From Agathobaculum desmolans ATCC 43058 (lineage in GTDB: Bacteria; Bacillota; Clostridia; Oscillospirales; Butyricicoccaceae), in assembly GCF_000701665.1 (NCBI RefSeq), contig NZ_JNJN01000003.1, forward strand, positions 56,270 to 120,269: 64,000 nt of DNA, given 5' to 3'. Below the pieces are notes generated by a model. That model ran no database searches. It had not been told where the DNA came from and was given only the letters and a program-made list of their open reading frames with translations. Shown here in pieces: positions 38,006-46,710 of the stretch. Both the position numbers and the translations under genes were made by a program. Each line of letters opens with the position of its first letter. The first letter of the stretch is position 1.

Positions 38006-38572
38006 TCATGTTTCCTGCGGCGATTCCTTTTCCGGACGGCGGCCGCAGAAATGCACTTCATAGCGCTGCATGCAGTCACAGATGATTTGTTCTGCCTGTG
38101 CGCGGTTGAGCACATCCGAAGTGGCGGTGTGCTTGTGCTCCAAACCTTTGTATACTTCGAAAAAATGCGTGATTTCGCTGCTGTAATGCGGGGGGAGCTG
38201 ATCGATCTCGTGGTAAAAGTTCCACGTGGGGTCACCGAACGGAATGGCGATGATCTTGTCGTCAATCTCATCATCGTCGATCATGCGCATCACGCCGATT
38301 GGATAGCATTCCACCTCGATCAGCGGGTCGAGCGCTTCCGTGCACAGCACCAGAACATCCAGCGGATCACCATCATCCGCATAGGTGCGCGGGATAAACC
38401 CGTAATTGGCCGGATAATGGGTAGAGGTATACAGAATGCGGTCGAGCTGCAGCAGGCCGGTGGCTTTATCCAGCTCGTATTTCTTTTTGCTGCCCGCGGG
38501 AATCTCGATCACGGCGGTGAAATGGGACGGCGTGATGCTGCGCGGGTCGATATCATGCCAGATGTTGCGCAT
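38006..38572 (-). CDS. ppa: Inorganic pyrophosphatase (family I)
   Basis: A 188-aa soluble family I pyrophosphatase. Metal-binding signature YADDGDPLDVLVL is intact, with GSKKKYELDKATG and the NYGFIPRT loop upstream. The C-terminal YKGLEHKHTATSDVLN segment is also usual. It hydrolyses pyrophosphate to drive biosynthesis. It is divergent from ppk1, with both promoters visible in the 214-bp gap, placing pyrophosphate and polyphosphate turnover together. Confidence 0.94.
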   Translation of the reverse strand: MRNIWHDIDPRSITPSHFTAVIEIPAGSKKKYELDKATGLLQLDRILYTSTHYPANYGFIPRTYADDGDPLDVLVLCTEALDPLIEVECYPIGVMRMIDDDEIDDKIIAIPFGDPTWNFYHEIDQLPPHYSSEITHFFEVYKGLEHKHTATSDVLNRAQAEQIICDCMQRYEVHFCGRRPEKESPQET

Positions 38573-38602
38573 AGGCGCATCCCCTTTCTATGGTATAGCT
38601 TC

Positions 38603-38631
38603 AGTATAGCAGATGCCTTCTTATCCTGCAA
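38603..38631 (-). promoter_or_regulatory. Promoter of ppa
   Basis: On the minus strand TTGCAG (38631-38626) and TATACT (38608-38603) are 17 bp apart. Confidence 0.7.
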
Positions 38632-38680
38632 GCCGGACAGGATTCCACATGGATTTTACGCATATTTTACAGAAAACACA

Positions 38681-38709
38681 TTGTACCTGCTGCTGATAAA
38701 CAGTATAAT
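38681..38709 (+). promoter_or_regulatory. Promoter of ppk1
   Basis: TTGTAC (38681-38686) and TATAAT (38704-38709) are 17 bp apart, back to back with the ppa promoter. Confidence 0.7.
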
Positions 38710-38786
38710 ACCCGTATACACTATTATAATGTGGCTGTTCTGCGCCCGGTGCGGCGGCAGAACTGAAATACAGGGGGTGACATGCC

Positions 38787-40922
38787 ATGACACAAGCGAT
38801 CTGGGAACAGGGCTATACGCAAAACCGCGAGCTTTCGTGGCTGCAGTTCAATGCCCGTGTGCTGGCCGAGGCGGAGGATGAAACCGTCCCCCTGCTGGAG
38901 CGGTGCAAGTTTTTGGCGATCTTCACCAGCAATTTGGATGAGTTTTTTATGATCCGCGTCGGCAGCCTGTGCGATATGGCGGCGGTGGATAAAAACCATG
39001 TCGATAACAAATCCGGCATGACCGCCAAGGAGCAGCTGCGGCATATCTACGCGGCGGTCGAGCCGCTGTATGCCCGGCGGGATGCTGCCTTTGCCGATGT
39101 GGTGCAGCGCCTGCGCGCGGAGGGGCTGTGCCGTCTTTCCATGCAGGAACTGGAACCTGATGAGCAAAAATACATCAAGCAGTATTTCAAAAACGTGGTC
39201 GCGCCCGTGCTTTCCCCGCAAATTGTGGATGCACATCATCCGTTTCCTCATCTGGAGGGCAAGGTGCTGCATATTGCCGCCCTGCTCGGTCATAAAAAAA
39301 ACGAGCGGCTGGGGCTGCTGCCCGTTCCCGCTTCGCTGCCGCCGCTGGTGTTTTTGCCGGGCAGCGGCAAGCGCTACGTGCCGACCGAGGAGATTCTGCT
39401 GGCATACACCGGCAGCGTGTTTGAAATGTACGATGTGCTGGAAAAAACCGTTTTCTGTGTGACGCGTAATGCGGATATCAATCCGGATGACGAAACCTTC
39501 GGTGCGGAAGAAGGGGATTTTCGGCAGAAAATGGAGAAATTGCTGCGCCGCCGGCGCCGCATGGCGGTGGTGCGCGTCGAGCTGACCCGTCCGGTCAGCG
39601 ACCATTTCCGCGCATATTTTCGCTCCCGTTTTGATGTGTCGGATACGCAGATCTTTTTATCCCGCCGGGCGCCGCTCAAGCTGGGCTATGCTTTTTCGCT
39701 GGGCGAACACTTTTCGGCAAAACAGCGCGCGGCGCTGTCCGATCCGCCTTTTACGCCGCAGCAGCCCGCCATGCTGCCCGCGGGGCAGAGCCTGCTCAAA
39801 ACCGCGCTGCGGCACGATGTGCTGCTTTCCTATCCCTACGAAAGCATGGAGCCGTTTTTACAGATGATCCGCGAGGCTGCCAACGATCCCGCTGTGCTTT
39901 CCATCCGCATTACGATCTACCGTCTGGCGCGCAAGGCCAAGCTGGTCGAATACCTGTGCGCCGCCGCCGAAAACGGCAAGGATGTGACCGCGCTGATCGA
40001 GCTGCGCGCCCGGTTTGACGAGCAGAACAACATCGACTGGTCGGAACGCATGGAGGAGGCCGGATGCAAGATCATTTACGGCTTTGAGGAATACAAGGTG
40101 CACTCCAAGATCTGTCTGATCACCCGGCAGGAGCGCGGCGCCGTGCGGCATATCACACAGGTCGGCACCGGCAACTATAACGAAAAAACCGCCGCACAAT
40201 ACACCGATGTATCGCTCATCACATCGGATGAGTCGATCGGCGCGGATGCGGGTGCGTTTTTTAATAACATGGCGCTGGGCAATCTGGAAGGACGGTATGA
40301 CCGGCTGCTCGTAGCGCCGCACAGCTTCAAAAGCAATATACTTGCCCTGATCGACGAGCAGATTGCCCGCGGCAGCGAGGGGTATATCCTGCTCAAGTTC
40401 AATTCACTCACCGATATTGATGTGATCGAGCGCCTGCGGCAGGCTTCCTGCGCGGGGGTGCAGATCGAAATGATCGTGCGCGGCATCTGCTGTCTCAAGC
40501 CGGGCGTGCCGGGGCATACCGAGCATATCACGGTGACGAGCATTGTCGGCCGCTTTCTGGAGCACTCGCGCATTTATGTGTTCGGCCGCGGGGCGGAGGA
40601 AAAAATGTATATCTCCTCCGCCGACCTGATGACGCGCAACACCGAGCGCCGTGTGGAGATCGCCTGTCCGGTGGATGCACCCGAGGTGCGTGCGCGGCTG
40701 CATGAGATCCTGTATGCCATGCAGCATGATACCATCAAGGCCCGTGTGTTACAGCCGGACGGCAGCTATGCTCAAAAGCCTTCGGCGCCCGATCCGGTCT
40801 GCGCGCAGACACTGCTGATGCAGCAGGCAGAGGCGGAGGCGCAGGGGCAGGCTGCCCAGCCTGTGCCGCCCGAGACAGGCTGGCACAAGTGGTTTGGCCG
40901 CTTGTTCGGCCGACGGGAATGA
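38787..40922 (+). CDS. ppk1: Polyphosphate kinase 1
   Basis: A 711-aa PPK1, reversibly polymerising ATP gamma-phosphate into polyphosphate. N domain starts NRELSWLQFNARVLAEAED; head domain has HHPFPHLEGKVLHIAAL; the catalytic C1 domain contains EYKVHSKICLITRQE with the autophosphorylated His, and C2 has MIVRGICCLKPGVPGH. A GGGGGTGA site precedes ATG 38787. Length is typical. The last 50 residues are Ala/Gln-rich and not conserved. Divergent from ppa; no exopolyphosphatase gene is adjacent. Confidence 0.95.
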   Translation: MTQAIWEQGYTQNRELSWLQFNARVLAEAEDETVPLLERCKFLAIFTSNLDEFFMIRVGSLCDMAAVDKNHVDNKSGMTAKEQLRHIYAAVEPLYARRDAAFADVVQRLRAEGLCRLSMQELEPDEQKYIKQYFKNVVAPVLSPQIVDAHHPFPHLEGKVLHIAALLGHKKNERLGLLPVPASLPPLVFLPGSGKRYVPTEEILLAYTGSVFEMYDVLEKTVFCVTRNADINPDDETFGAEEGDFRQKMEKLLRRRRRMAVVRVELTRPVSDHFRAYFRSRFDVSDTQIFLSRRAPLKLGYAFSLGEHFSAKQRAALSDPPFTPQQPAMLPAGQSLLKTALRHDVLLSYPYESMEPFLQMIREAANDPAVLSIRITIYRLARKAKLVEYLCAAAENGKDVTALIELRARFDEQNNIDWSERMEEAGCKIIYGFEEYKVHSKICLITRQERGAVRHITQVGTGNYNEKTAAQYTDVSLITSDESIGADAGAFFNNMALGNLEGRYDRLLVAPHSFKSNILALIDEQIARGSEGYILLKFNSLTDIDVIERLRQASCAGVQIEMIVRGICCLKPGVPGHTEHITVTSIVGRFLEHSRIYVFGRGAEEKMYISSADLMTRNTERRVEIACPVDAPEVRARLHEILYAMQHDTIKARVLQPDGSYAQKPSAPDPVCAQTLLMQQAEAEAQGQAAQPVPPETGWHKWFGRLFGRRE

Positions 40923-41026
40923 CCGGTATATTGCCTTTTTCCGTCGCATATGCTATGATGATGCAATGCAACAGCGCATAGTGCTGCGTGGGAGTCGTTT
41001 GGGAGTATATATGCTTCAGTTTGCTT

Positions 41027-41057
41027 GGAAAAGTCAGGACATGTGCCTGACTTTTCC
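41027..41057 (+). terminator. Hairpin downstream of ppk1
   Basis: GGAAAAGTCAGG pairs with CCTGACTTTTCC around ACATGTG. The GTCAGG...CCTGAC core is the same module as in type B repeats and in the mntP terminator. No strong T-tract follows. The flanking gap (40923-41137) has no gene. Confidence 0.6.
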
Positions 41058-41137
41058 TGCTTTGCGTAATAAAGCTTCCGCAGGGGGGAGAGCGCGTTTT
41101 ACTCTGCGGAAAGACGACGGAAACAGGAGGATACAGG

Positions 41138-41701
41138 ATGCAGATATGGGAGCTTTTCATCATCGCGGTCGGTTTGGCGATGGATGCGTTTGCCGTGTCC
41201 ATCTGTAAGGGGCTGGGCGTGCAGGCGCTGCGGCCGCAGCACGCGCTGTGGACCGGCTTGTGGTTCGGCGGATTTCAGGCGCTGATGCCGGCGGTGGGCT
41301 ATGCATTGGGCATCCGGTTTCAGACAGTCATCACCAACGTGGATCATTGGATCGCGTTTGTGCTGCTCGGTCTGATCGGCTTGAACATGATTCGTGAGTC
41401 CTTCGGGCAGGCGGAGGACACGGTGAACAGCTCCTTTGCCCCGGCAGCCATGCTGCCGCTGGCTGTTGCGACGAGCATCGACGCTTTGGCGGTCGGTGTC
41501 ACGTTTGCGTTTTTGCAGGTGGATGTCGTGCCTGCGGTCAGTCTGATCGGTCTGGTGACTTTTGCGCTTGCCTGTGTGGGCGTTAAGCTTGGGCATATGT
41601 TCGGTGTACGATATAAGGCTCGTGCTGAACGCTTTGGCGGCATTGTGCTGGTGCTGATGGGCGGGAAGATACTGCTCGAGCATTTGGGCATCCTGCCGTA
41701 G
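41138..41701 (+). CDS. mntP: MntP-family manganese efflux pump
   Basis: A 187-aa membrane protein with six helices in two repeats; each repeat has the acidic motif of the family (GLAMDAFAVSICKGL and ATSIDALAVGVTFAFL). MntP exports Mn(II) to avoid toxicity. AGGAGG precedes ATG 41138. In many bacteria this gene follows a yybP-ykoY riboswitch; I see no such element in the 215 bp upstream, while a GGGGAGTAG-type leader is found at oadB instead. Confidence 0.92.
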   Translation: MQIWELFIIAVGLAMDAFAVSICKGLGVQALRPQHALWTGLWFGGFQALMPAVGYALGIRFQTVITNVDHWIAFVLLGLIGLNMIRESFGQAEDTVNSSFAPAAMLPLAVATSIDALAVGVTFAFLQVDVVPAVSLIGLVTFALACVGVKLGHMFGVRYKARAERFGGIVLVLMGGKILLEHLGILP

Positions 41702-41713
41702 CGGTAAACAATA

Positions 41714-41758
41714 AAAAGCAAGAAAAGTCAGGCGTATGTCCTGACTTTTCTTGCTTTT
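41714..41758. terminator. Terminator between mntP and the ABC exporter
   Basis: AAAAGCAAGAAAAGTCAGG pairs perfectly over 19 bp with its complement around CGTATGT; A and T tracts allow both directions. Confidence 0.88.
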
Positions 41759-41785
41759 GTGCGGCGAATATCCGATGGATCAGCT

Positions 41786-43540
41786 TCAGCTTTCGGCTGC
41801 CAGACGGTACAGGCGGGCGTACGCGCCGTCCGGCCGGGCGAGCAGCTCGGCATGGGTGCCCTGCTCGGATACCCCCTCCTCGGTAAGCACAACGATCTTG
41901 TCTGCGTTGCGGATCGTGGAAAGGCGGTGCGCAATGGTGAGCACGGTGCGGCCCTCAGCCAGCCGCTCGAGCGACTGCTGCACGAGCCGTTCAGATTCAT
42001 TGTCGAGCGCGCTGGTGGCCTCGTCCAGAATCAGGATGGGCGGATTTTTGAGGAACACCCGTGCGATCGAGATGCGCTGTTTCTGCCCGCCGGAGAGACG
42101 CACACCGCGTTCCCCGACAAAGGTATCGTAGCCGTCCGGCGTGGCGCTGATGAAGTCATGCGCACCGGCCTGCCGGGCAGCCTGCATGACCTCCTCGCGC
42201 GTAGCACCCGGCCTGCCGTAGGCGATGTTTTCAAAAATCGTGCCGGAGAACAGGTATACATCCTGCTGGACCACGCCGATCTGTTCGCGCAGGGAGTCCA
42301 GCTCGACCGTACGGACGTCGTGCCCGTCCACCGTGACACGGCCGCCGGTGACATCGTAAAACCGGGGGATCAGGTTGCAGATCGTGGTTTTGCCGCCGCC
42401 CGAGGGACCGACCAGTGCCACGCTCTGCCCGGCGCGGATGTCAAGGTCGAGGTGGTCGAGCACCGGCGTATCGGGATCGTCGGCGTAGGCAAAGCAGACG
42501 TCCTCAAAGCGGATGTTGCCCTGCACACGGGGCAGCTTGTGCGCATTGGAGGGACTTTGGATATCGGGCTCCACGTCCATCACTTCGAAAAAGCGCTCGA
42601 TGCCGGTCATGCCGCGCTGGAACTGCTCGGCAAATTCCACGATGCGGCGGATTGTGGCCAGCAGCGTGGATACGTACAGCAGATAGGCCATAAAGTCCGC
42701 CGGGTCGATCTGTCCGTTGACCATGAACAGGCCGCCCGCCACGATGACCGCAATGTACATCAGCCCGTCGAAGGCGCGGGTGGCTGCGGTGAACGCGCCC
42801 ATCCAGCGGTAGTTTTCCTTTTTGATCTCCAGCCAGTCGTGGTTGCCGCGTTCGAATTTGTCGATCTCGCGCTGTTCGCCGGTGAAGGATTTGACCACGC
42901 GCACACCCAGCAGGCTGTCCTCGACCTGTGCGTTGACCTCGCCGACCTGCCGGCGGTTTTTGGCAAAGGTCTGCCGCATTTTGTGGTTGAATTTGCCGCA
43001 TACGACCGCCATGACAGGCACGATGGCAAAAATAATAACGGTCAGCGGCACGTTGACCGTGCACAGGATGAGGAAGGATACGATGATCTTCAGCCCGGCG
43101 ATAAAGAATTCCTCCGGGCAGTGGTGGGCAAATTCGGTCACATCGAACAGGTCGCCGGTGATGCGTGCCATCAGCTGGCCGACCTTGGTGTTTGCAAAAT
43201 AGCTGAACGACAGCTTTTGCAGATGGCTGAACAGCGCCGAGCGCATATCGGTTTCGATTTTTGCGCCCATCACGTGGCCGATGTTCGCCATAAAGTAGGA
43301 GGCGGCCACATCGATCAGCCGCAGAACGAGGTACAGCGCCGCCACACGCAGCACCAGACCCATACGCAGGCGGGCCATATCATCCATGCCGACCTGCGCC
43401 AGATAGCGCATCATCATCGGCAGGCCGATCTCGCACAGGGTGGTCAGGGCGGCGCAGAACAGGTCGAGCAGCAGCACGCCCGCATAGGGGCGGAAATAGG
43501 GGGCAAAGCGCCGCATCAGGGCGCCGGTAGAGTGCTTCAA
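41786..43540 (-). CDS. ABC exporter half-transporter (MsbA/BmrA-like)
   Basis: A 584-aa fusion of a six-helix exporter domain (residues 1-320) and an ATPase domain. ATPase motifs: Walker A LVGPSGGGKTTICNLI, Q-loop GVVQQDVYLFSGTI, signature RGVRLSGGQKQRISIAR, Walker B ILILDEATSALD, H-loop TIAHRLSTIRNADK. It functions as a homodimer or with a partner half-transporter; none is adjacent, so a homodimer is likely. Exporters of this type move drugs, lipids or peptides; the substrate is not evident. Confidence 0.92.
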   Translation of the reverse strand: MKHSTGALMRRFAPYFRPYAGVLLLDLFCAALTTLCEIGLPMMMRYLAQVGMDDMARLRMGLVLRVAALYLVLRLIDVAASYFMANIGHVMGAKIETDMRSALFSHLQKLSFSYFANTKVGQLMARITGDLFDVTEFAHHCPEEFFIAGLKIIVSFLILCTVNVPLTVIIFAIVPVMAVVCGKFNHKMRQTFAKNRRQVGEVNAQVEDSLLGVRVVKSFTGEQREIDKFERGNHDWLEIKKENYRWMGAFTAATRAFDGLMYIAVIVAGGLFMVNGQIDPADFMAYLLYVSTLLATIRRIVEFAEQFQRGMTGIERFFEVMDVEPDIQSPSNAHKLPRVQGNIRFEDVCFAYADDPDTPVLDHLDLDIRAGQSVALVGPSGGGKTTICNLIPRFYDVTGGRVTVDGHDVRTVELDSLREQIGVVQQDVYLFSGTIFENIAYGRPGATREEVMQAARQAGAHDFISATPDGYDTFVGERGVRLSGGQKQRISIARVFLKNPPILILDEATSALDNESERLVQQSLERLAEGRTVLTIAHRLSTIRNADKIVVLTEEGVSEQGTHAELLARPDGAYARLYRLAAES

Positions 43541-43569
43541 CGCAATTCGTTCCTTTCATAAAAACACAA

Positions 43570-43841
43570 AAAGGAGCTGCGTCACGCAGATCCTTTCAGC
43601 CGGTTGAAAAGTGTTTGGCAGATCAGTGCCAGTGATACGCGCGGCAGCGCGCATGAAACGGCATTTGCAGCGCAAATGCATAGAAAGTCAGGATATGTGC
43701 CTGACTTTCTATCCCCTGAGAGAGAAAAGGTTTCCGTATGGGAACTTTTTCGTGTTTGTGTTTGGCAACGCCCAAACACGGATTGTCGGAAAAACAAAGT
43801 TTTTCGACAGTCTTAAAGGCGCTGCGTCACGCAGATCCTTT
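43570..43841 (+). repeat. Type B modular repeat flanked by a duplicated 27-bp terminator
   Basis: The 218-bp type B unit (43597-43814) shares its modules with 11303-11520: ACGCGCGGCAGCGCGCAT, GCATTTGCAGCGCAAATGC, the GTCAGG hairpin and the terminal TGTCGGAAAAACAAAG/TTTTTCGACA. It lies between AAAGG-A/C-GCTGCGTCACGCAG-ATCCTTT at 43570-43596 and again at 43815-43841, identical but for one base. The flank is itself a hairpin terminator between ddh and the ABC exporter, so this looks like an insertion with target duplication. Confidence 0.8.
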
Positions 43842-43863
43842 TTGCTCTGGTTTTATTTGGCGC

Positions 43864-44844
43864 TTACAGCATATGCGCGCGCAGCTCCTCGCCCGACTGG
43901 GCGGACAGGTAGGCGGGGGCAATATCGAATACGGTTTTGGCGCCGCTCATGCCCTCCTGCGCCATGCGGTATGCCGCGCGGGCATAGGCAACGAGCACCG
44001 AGCCGGTAAATTCCGGGTTGGAATCCAACTGCAGGCGGTATTCGATCACATGGTGGTGGCCTTCTGCCGTTTCACCGCTGCGGATGACAAAGCCGCCGTG
44101 CGGCAGGCCGGCATGCTCACGGGCAAGGGTGTCTGCGTCGATAAAGTGCACGGTGGTGTCATAATCCGAAAAATAGTTGGGCATTTCCTTGATCTCGCGC
44201 TCAATGCGGGCGAGATCTGCGCCCTCCTCTGCAACGACAAATACTTCGCGGGTGTGCTTTTCGCGGGTGGTCAGCGTGGGATTCTGACCGGCGCGCACGG
44301 CTTCCAGCGCGGCGGGTACGGGCACGGTATACTGGCGTGCATCCTGAACGCCTTCGATGCGGCGCACTGCGTCCGAGTGGCCCTGGCTGACGCCGCGGCC
44401 CCAGAAGGTATAGTCCTTGCCGTCCGGCAGGATGCAGGAGGCATACAGGCGGTTGAGGGAGAACATGCCGGGATCCCAGCCGCAGGAGATGATGCCGATT
44501 TTACCGGCCTTTTTCGCGGCAGCATCTACGTTTGCAAAATGCGCCGGGATGCGTGCATGCGTGTCAAAGCTGTCGATCACGTTGAAAAGCGCTGCATATT
44601 TGGGGGTCTGCTCGGGCAGGTCGGTGGCGCTGCCGCCGCAGATCATCAGTACGTCGATCTCGTCCTTCATGGCTTCCGCCTGATCCGCGTGCAGCACCTT
44701 TGCGCCTGCGGTAGCAATATGCAGGTTTTCCGGTGCGCGGCGGGTGAAAACGGCCTTCAGTTCCATATCCGGATTCTTGGCGATTGCGGCTTCTACACCG
44801 CGGCCGAGGTTGCCATAGCCCAAAATACCGATGCGAATGGTCAT
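43864..44844 (-). CDS. ddh: Meso-diaminopimelate D-dehydrogenase
   Basis: A 326-aa NADP-dependent enzyme making meso-diaminopimelate in one step from tetrahydrodipicolinate, feeding lysine and peptidoglycan. Start 44844 (MTIRIGILGYGNLGRGVEAA) gives the Rossmann GxGxxG; GGSATDLPEQTPKYAALFNV, SCGWDPGMFSLNRLY and FWGRGVSQGHSDAVRRIEGV are characteristic of Ddh. The additional 66 codons upstream lack homology. A ribosome binding site GGAGACC lies 10 bp before the ATG. It indicates that this organism can use the dehydrogenase route to DAP. Confidence 0.95.
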   Translation of the reverse strand: MTIRIGILGYGNLGRGVEAAIAKNPDMELKAVFTRRAPENLHIATAGAKVLHADQAEAMKDEIDVLMICGGSATDLPEQTPKYAALFNVIDSFDTHARIPAHFANVDAAAKKAGKIGIISCGWDPGMFSLNRLYASCILPDGKDYTFWGRGVSQGHSDAVRRIEGVQDARQYTVPVPAALEAVRAGQNPTLTTREKHTREVFVVAEEGADLARIEREIKEMPNYFSDYDTTVHFIDADTLAREHAGLPHGGFVIRSGETAEGHHHVIEYRLQLDSNPEFTGSVLVAYARAAYRMAQEGMSGAKTVFDIAPAYLSAQSGEELRAHML

Positions 44845-44956
44845 AGTATGGGTGGTCTCCTTTCCATTCTGACGAAAAGTTGTTTTTTTCGCTCCTATCA
44901 TACCACGCTGCGGGGCGCTTGTCCAGAAAACTTGCAGATTTTTTACGACAGGCCCT

Positions 44957-45757
44957 CTACCGGAAACGGTCGAGAAAACTGTGGGCGCCGGTGTCATCCC
45001 GCCAGCCGAGCAATTTGGCGGTATCCACGTTTTTGACCGCATTGAGAATATTGGCCTCGATCTGCGGGTTTTCCGCTGCGAGCCGGGCGATCAGCGCCTT
45101 GACCGCAGCGCGCTTGGTATCGCTTTGCAGCGCTTTGGCGGGGCAGGCGCAGGGCAGGAAGGACAGGCCGCAGCTGTCCGCCCATGACTGCACGGCGCGC
45201 TCACGCACCAGATACAGCGGGCGGATCAGCTCCATCCCCGGATAATGGCGGGCGGCAAGGCGCGGCAGCATGGCCTGCACCTGCCCGCCGTACAGCAGCC
45301 CCATCAGAACGGTTTCGATCGCATCGTCGTAATGGTGGCCGAGGGCGATCTTGCTGCATCCGCGCTTTTGCGCTTCGGCATACAGGTAGCCGCGGCGCAT
45401 TTTAGCACACAGAAAGCAGGGATGCCCGGCCGCGTGCCGCCCTGCGATGCGCAGTACATCCGTGCGGAAAATTTCGAGCGGCAGCGCCAGCCGGGCGGCG
45501 TTTTGCTCCAGTTGGGCGCGGCCCTCCGGGGTATAGCCCGGATCCATAGCGAGAAAGCACAGCGTAAAATCGACCGTGTGCTGCAGATCCTGCAGCAGGA
45601 GGGCGAGCAGCATGGAGTCCTTTCCCCCGGAAATGCACACCGCGATGCGGTCGCCCGGTTGCACGAGCGCATAGTCGCGCACCGCGCGCATAAAGGGCTT
45701 GCGCAGCGTGTGCCGGAATTCGTCTTGCAGGGTGTGCCGGATCTCGTGTGCGTTCAT
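44957..45757 (-). CDS. TtcA-family tRNA thiolation ATPase
   Basis: A 266-aa PP-loop protein related to TtcA. PP motif: VCISGGKDSMLLALLLQDL; cysteine motif CFLCAKMRRGYLYAEAQKRG, continuing to LGHHYDDAIETVLMGLLYGG; second Cys region PCACPAKALQ. TtcA thiolates C32 of some tRNAs using a bound iron-sulfur cluster; the Cys arrangement here (CxxC and CxC) fits the wider family, and the exact tRNA position is not certain. It overlaps the SDR gene by 4 bp, the SDR being first. Confidence 0.85.
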   Translation of the reverse strand: MNAHEIRHTLQDEFRHTLRKPFMRAVRDYALVQPGDRIAVCISGGKDSMLLALLLQDLQHTVDFTLCFLAMDPGYTPEGRAQLEQNAARLALPLEIFRTDVLRIAGRHAAGHPCFLCAKMRRGYLYAEAQKRGCSKIALGHHYDDAIETVLMGLLYGGQVQAMLPRLAARHYPGMELIRPLYLVRERAVQSWADSCGLSFLPCACPAKALQSDTKRAAVKALIARLAAENPQIEANILNAVKNVDTAKLLGWRDDTGAHSFLDRFR

Positions 45758-46509
45758 CGGCCGTTCTTCCTGTGCTGGAAATGGTAGGTGATCCGGGCAA
45801 GCAGGCAGTCCGGTGCGAAATGCCGCGCAAGGGTCATCGCCTTCATAGCGGCGCCGGGTACAACAATGCCCTTACCGGCGAACAGCCCGTCCACGGCTTC
45901 CCGGGCAACGCGTGCGGCGGCCAGCCCGTTCAGGGTGAACCGCACGCCTGCCACCTGATTGAATTCGGTATCCACCGGGCCGGGGCAGAGCGCGCAGATG
46001 CGCACCGGACTGCCGGCGCGGCGCAGTTCTTCCCGGACGGCTTCGGTCAGCCGCAGAACGTAGTTTTTGGTCGCATAGTAGGTTGCCATCAGCGGGCCGG
46101 GCAGAAAACCGGCGGAGGAGGCAACATTCAGAATATAGCCGCGTCCGCGGGCGGTAAAATCCTGCACGGCGAGCTTGGTCAGGATATGGACGGCACGGAT
46201 GTTGACGTCGATCATACGCAGCTCTTCATCCAGATCGCCTGCGGCGAACGACCCGAACAGGCCAAAGCCTGCGTTGTTGACGACGACCTCCAGATCATCG
46301 CCGCGCACCGCCTGATAGAGCAGGCGGCACTCCTGTTCATCTGCGATATCTGCCGCGATCACATGGCAGACGGTCGGCAGCTCGGCGGCCAGCGCCCGCA
46401 GGCGGTCCTCCCGCCGGGCGCACAGCACCAGCTCGTAGCCGCGCGCGGCCAGCAGGCGGGCAATCTCGCGCCCGATGCCGGAGGACGCGCCGGTGATCAA
46501 TGCTTTCAT
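45754..46509 (-). CDS. Short-chain dehydrogenase/reductase
   Basis: A 251-aa SDR. Cofactor loop TGASSGIGREIARLLAARGY, NNAGFG, catalytic Ser in NVASSAGFLPGP and YYATKNYVL (Tyr-x-x-x-Lys), all intact. The Arg after the second strand (LCARREDRL) favours NADP(H). Members of this subgroup reduce diverse carbonyl compounds; no substrate can be given. It starts the two-gene unit with the TtcA-like gene. Confidence 0.9.
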   Translation of the reverse strand: MKALITGASSGIGREIARLLAARGYELVLCARREDRLRALAAELPTVCHVIAADIADEQECRLLYQAVRGDDLEVVVNNAGFGLFGSFAAGDLDEELRMIDVNIRAVHILTKLAVQDFTARGRGYILNVASSAGFLPGPLMATYYATKNYVLRLTEAVREELRRAGSPVRICALCPGPVDTEFNQVAGVRFTLNGLAAARVAREAVDGLFAGKGIVVPGAAMKAMTLARHFAPDCLLARITYHFQHRKNGR

Positions 46510-46654
46510 GTGGTTTTCCTCACTTTCCGCAGCATTTGTCTGTTTTGTTTAGTGTACCATGCCGCGGCGTGCGGCGCAAGGCGGGAAAACGGTCGCTTTT
46601 TGGCTGCGGCACTGCTGATAGGGGCATTTCCTACGGTTTTGCGCTGATTTTACT

Positions 46655-46682
46655 TTGCAATCCCAGCGGAAAATGGTATACT
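46655..46682 (+). promoter_or_regulatory. Promoter of rnr
   Basis: TTGCAA (46655-46660) and TATACT (46677-46682) are 16 bp apart, close before the AAGGAGGG ribosome binding site of rnr. Confidence 0.65.
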
Positions 46683-46710
46683 GTTATACACACGAAAAGG
46701 AGGGCGACTT

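Noticed and set aside
40922..41138. Possible manganese riboswitch in front of mntP
   Set aside because: A GGGAGTATATATG is present but the GGGGAGTAG core and the paired elements are not; only a GTCAGG hairpin is seen.
41759..43561. 600-codon open frame opposite the ABC exporter
   Set aside because: Antisense shadow; no motifs, while the exporter has all ABC motifs.
11303..43841. CRISPR array as explanation for the dispersed repeats
   Set aside because: The copies are far apart, are 180-235 bp with internal palindromes, occur in both orientations and have no regular spacers or cas genes.
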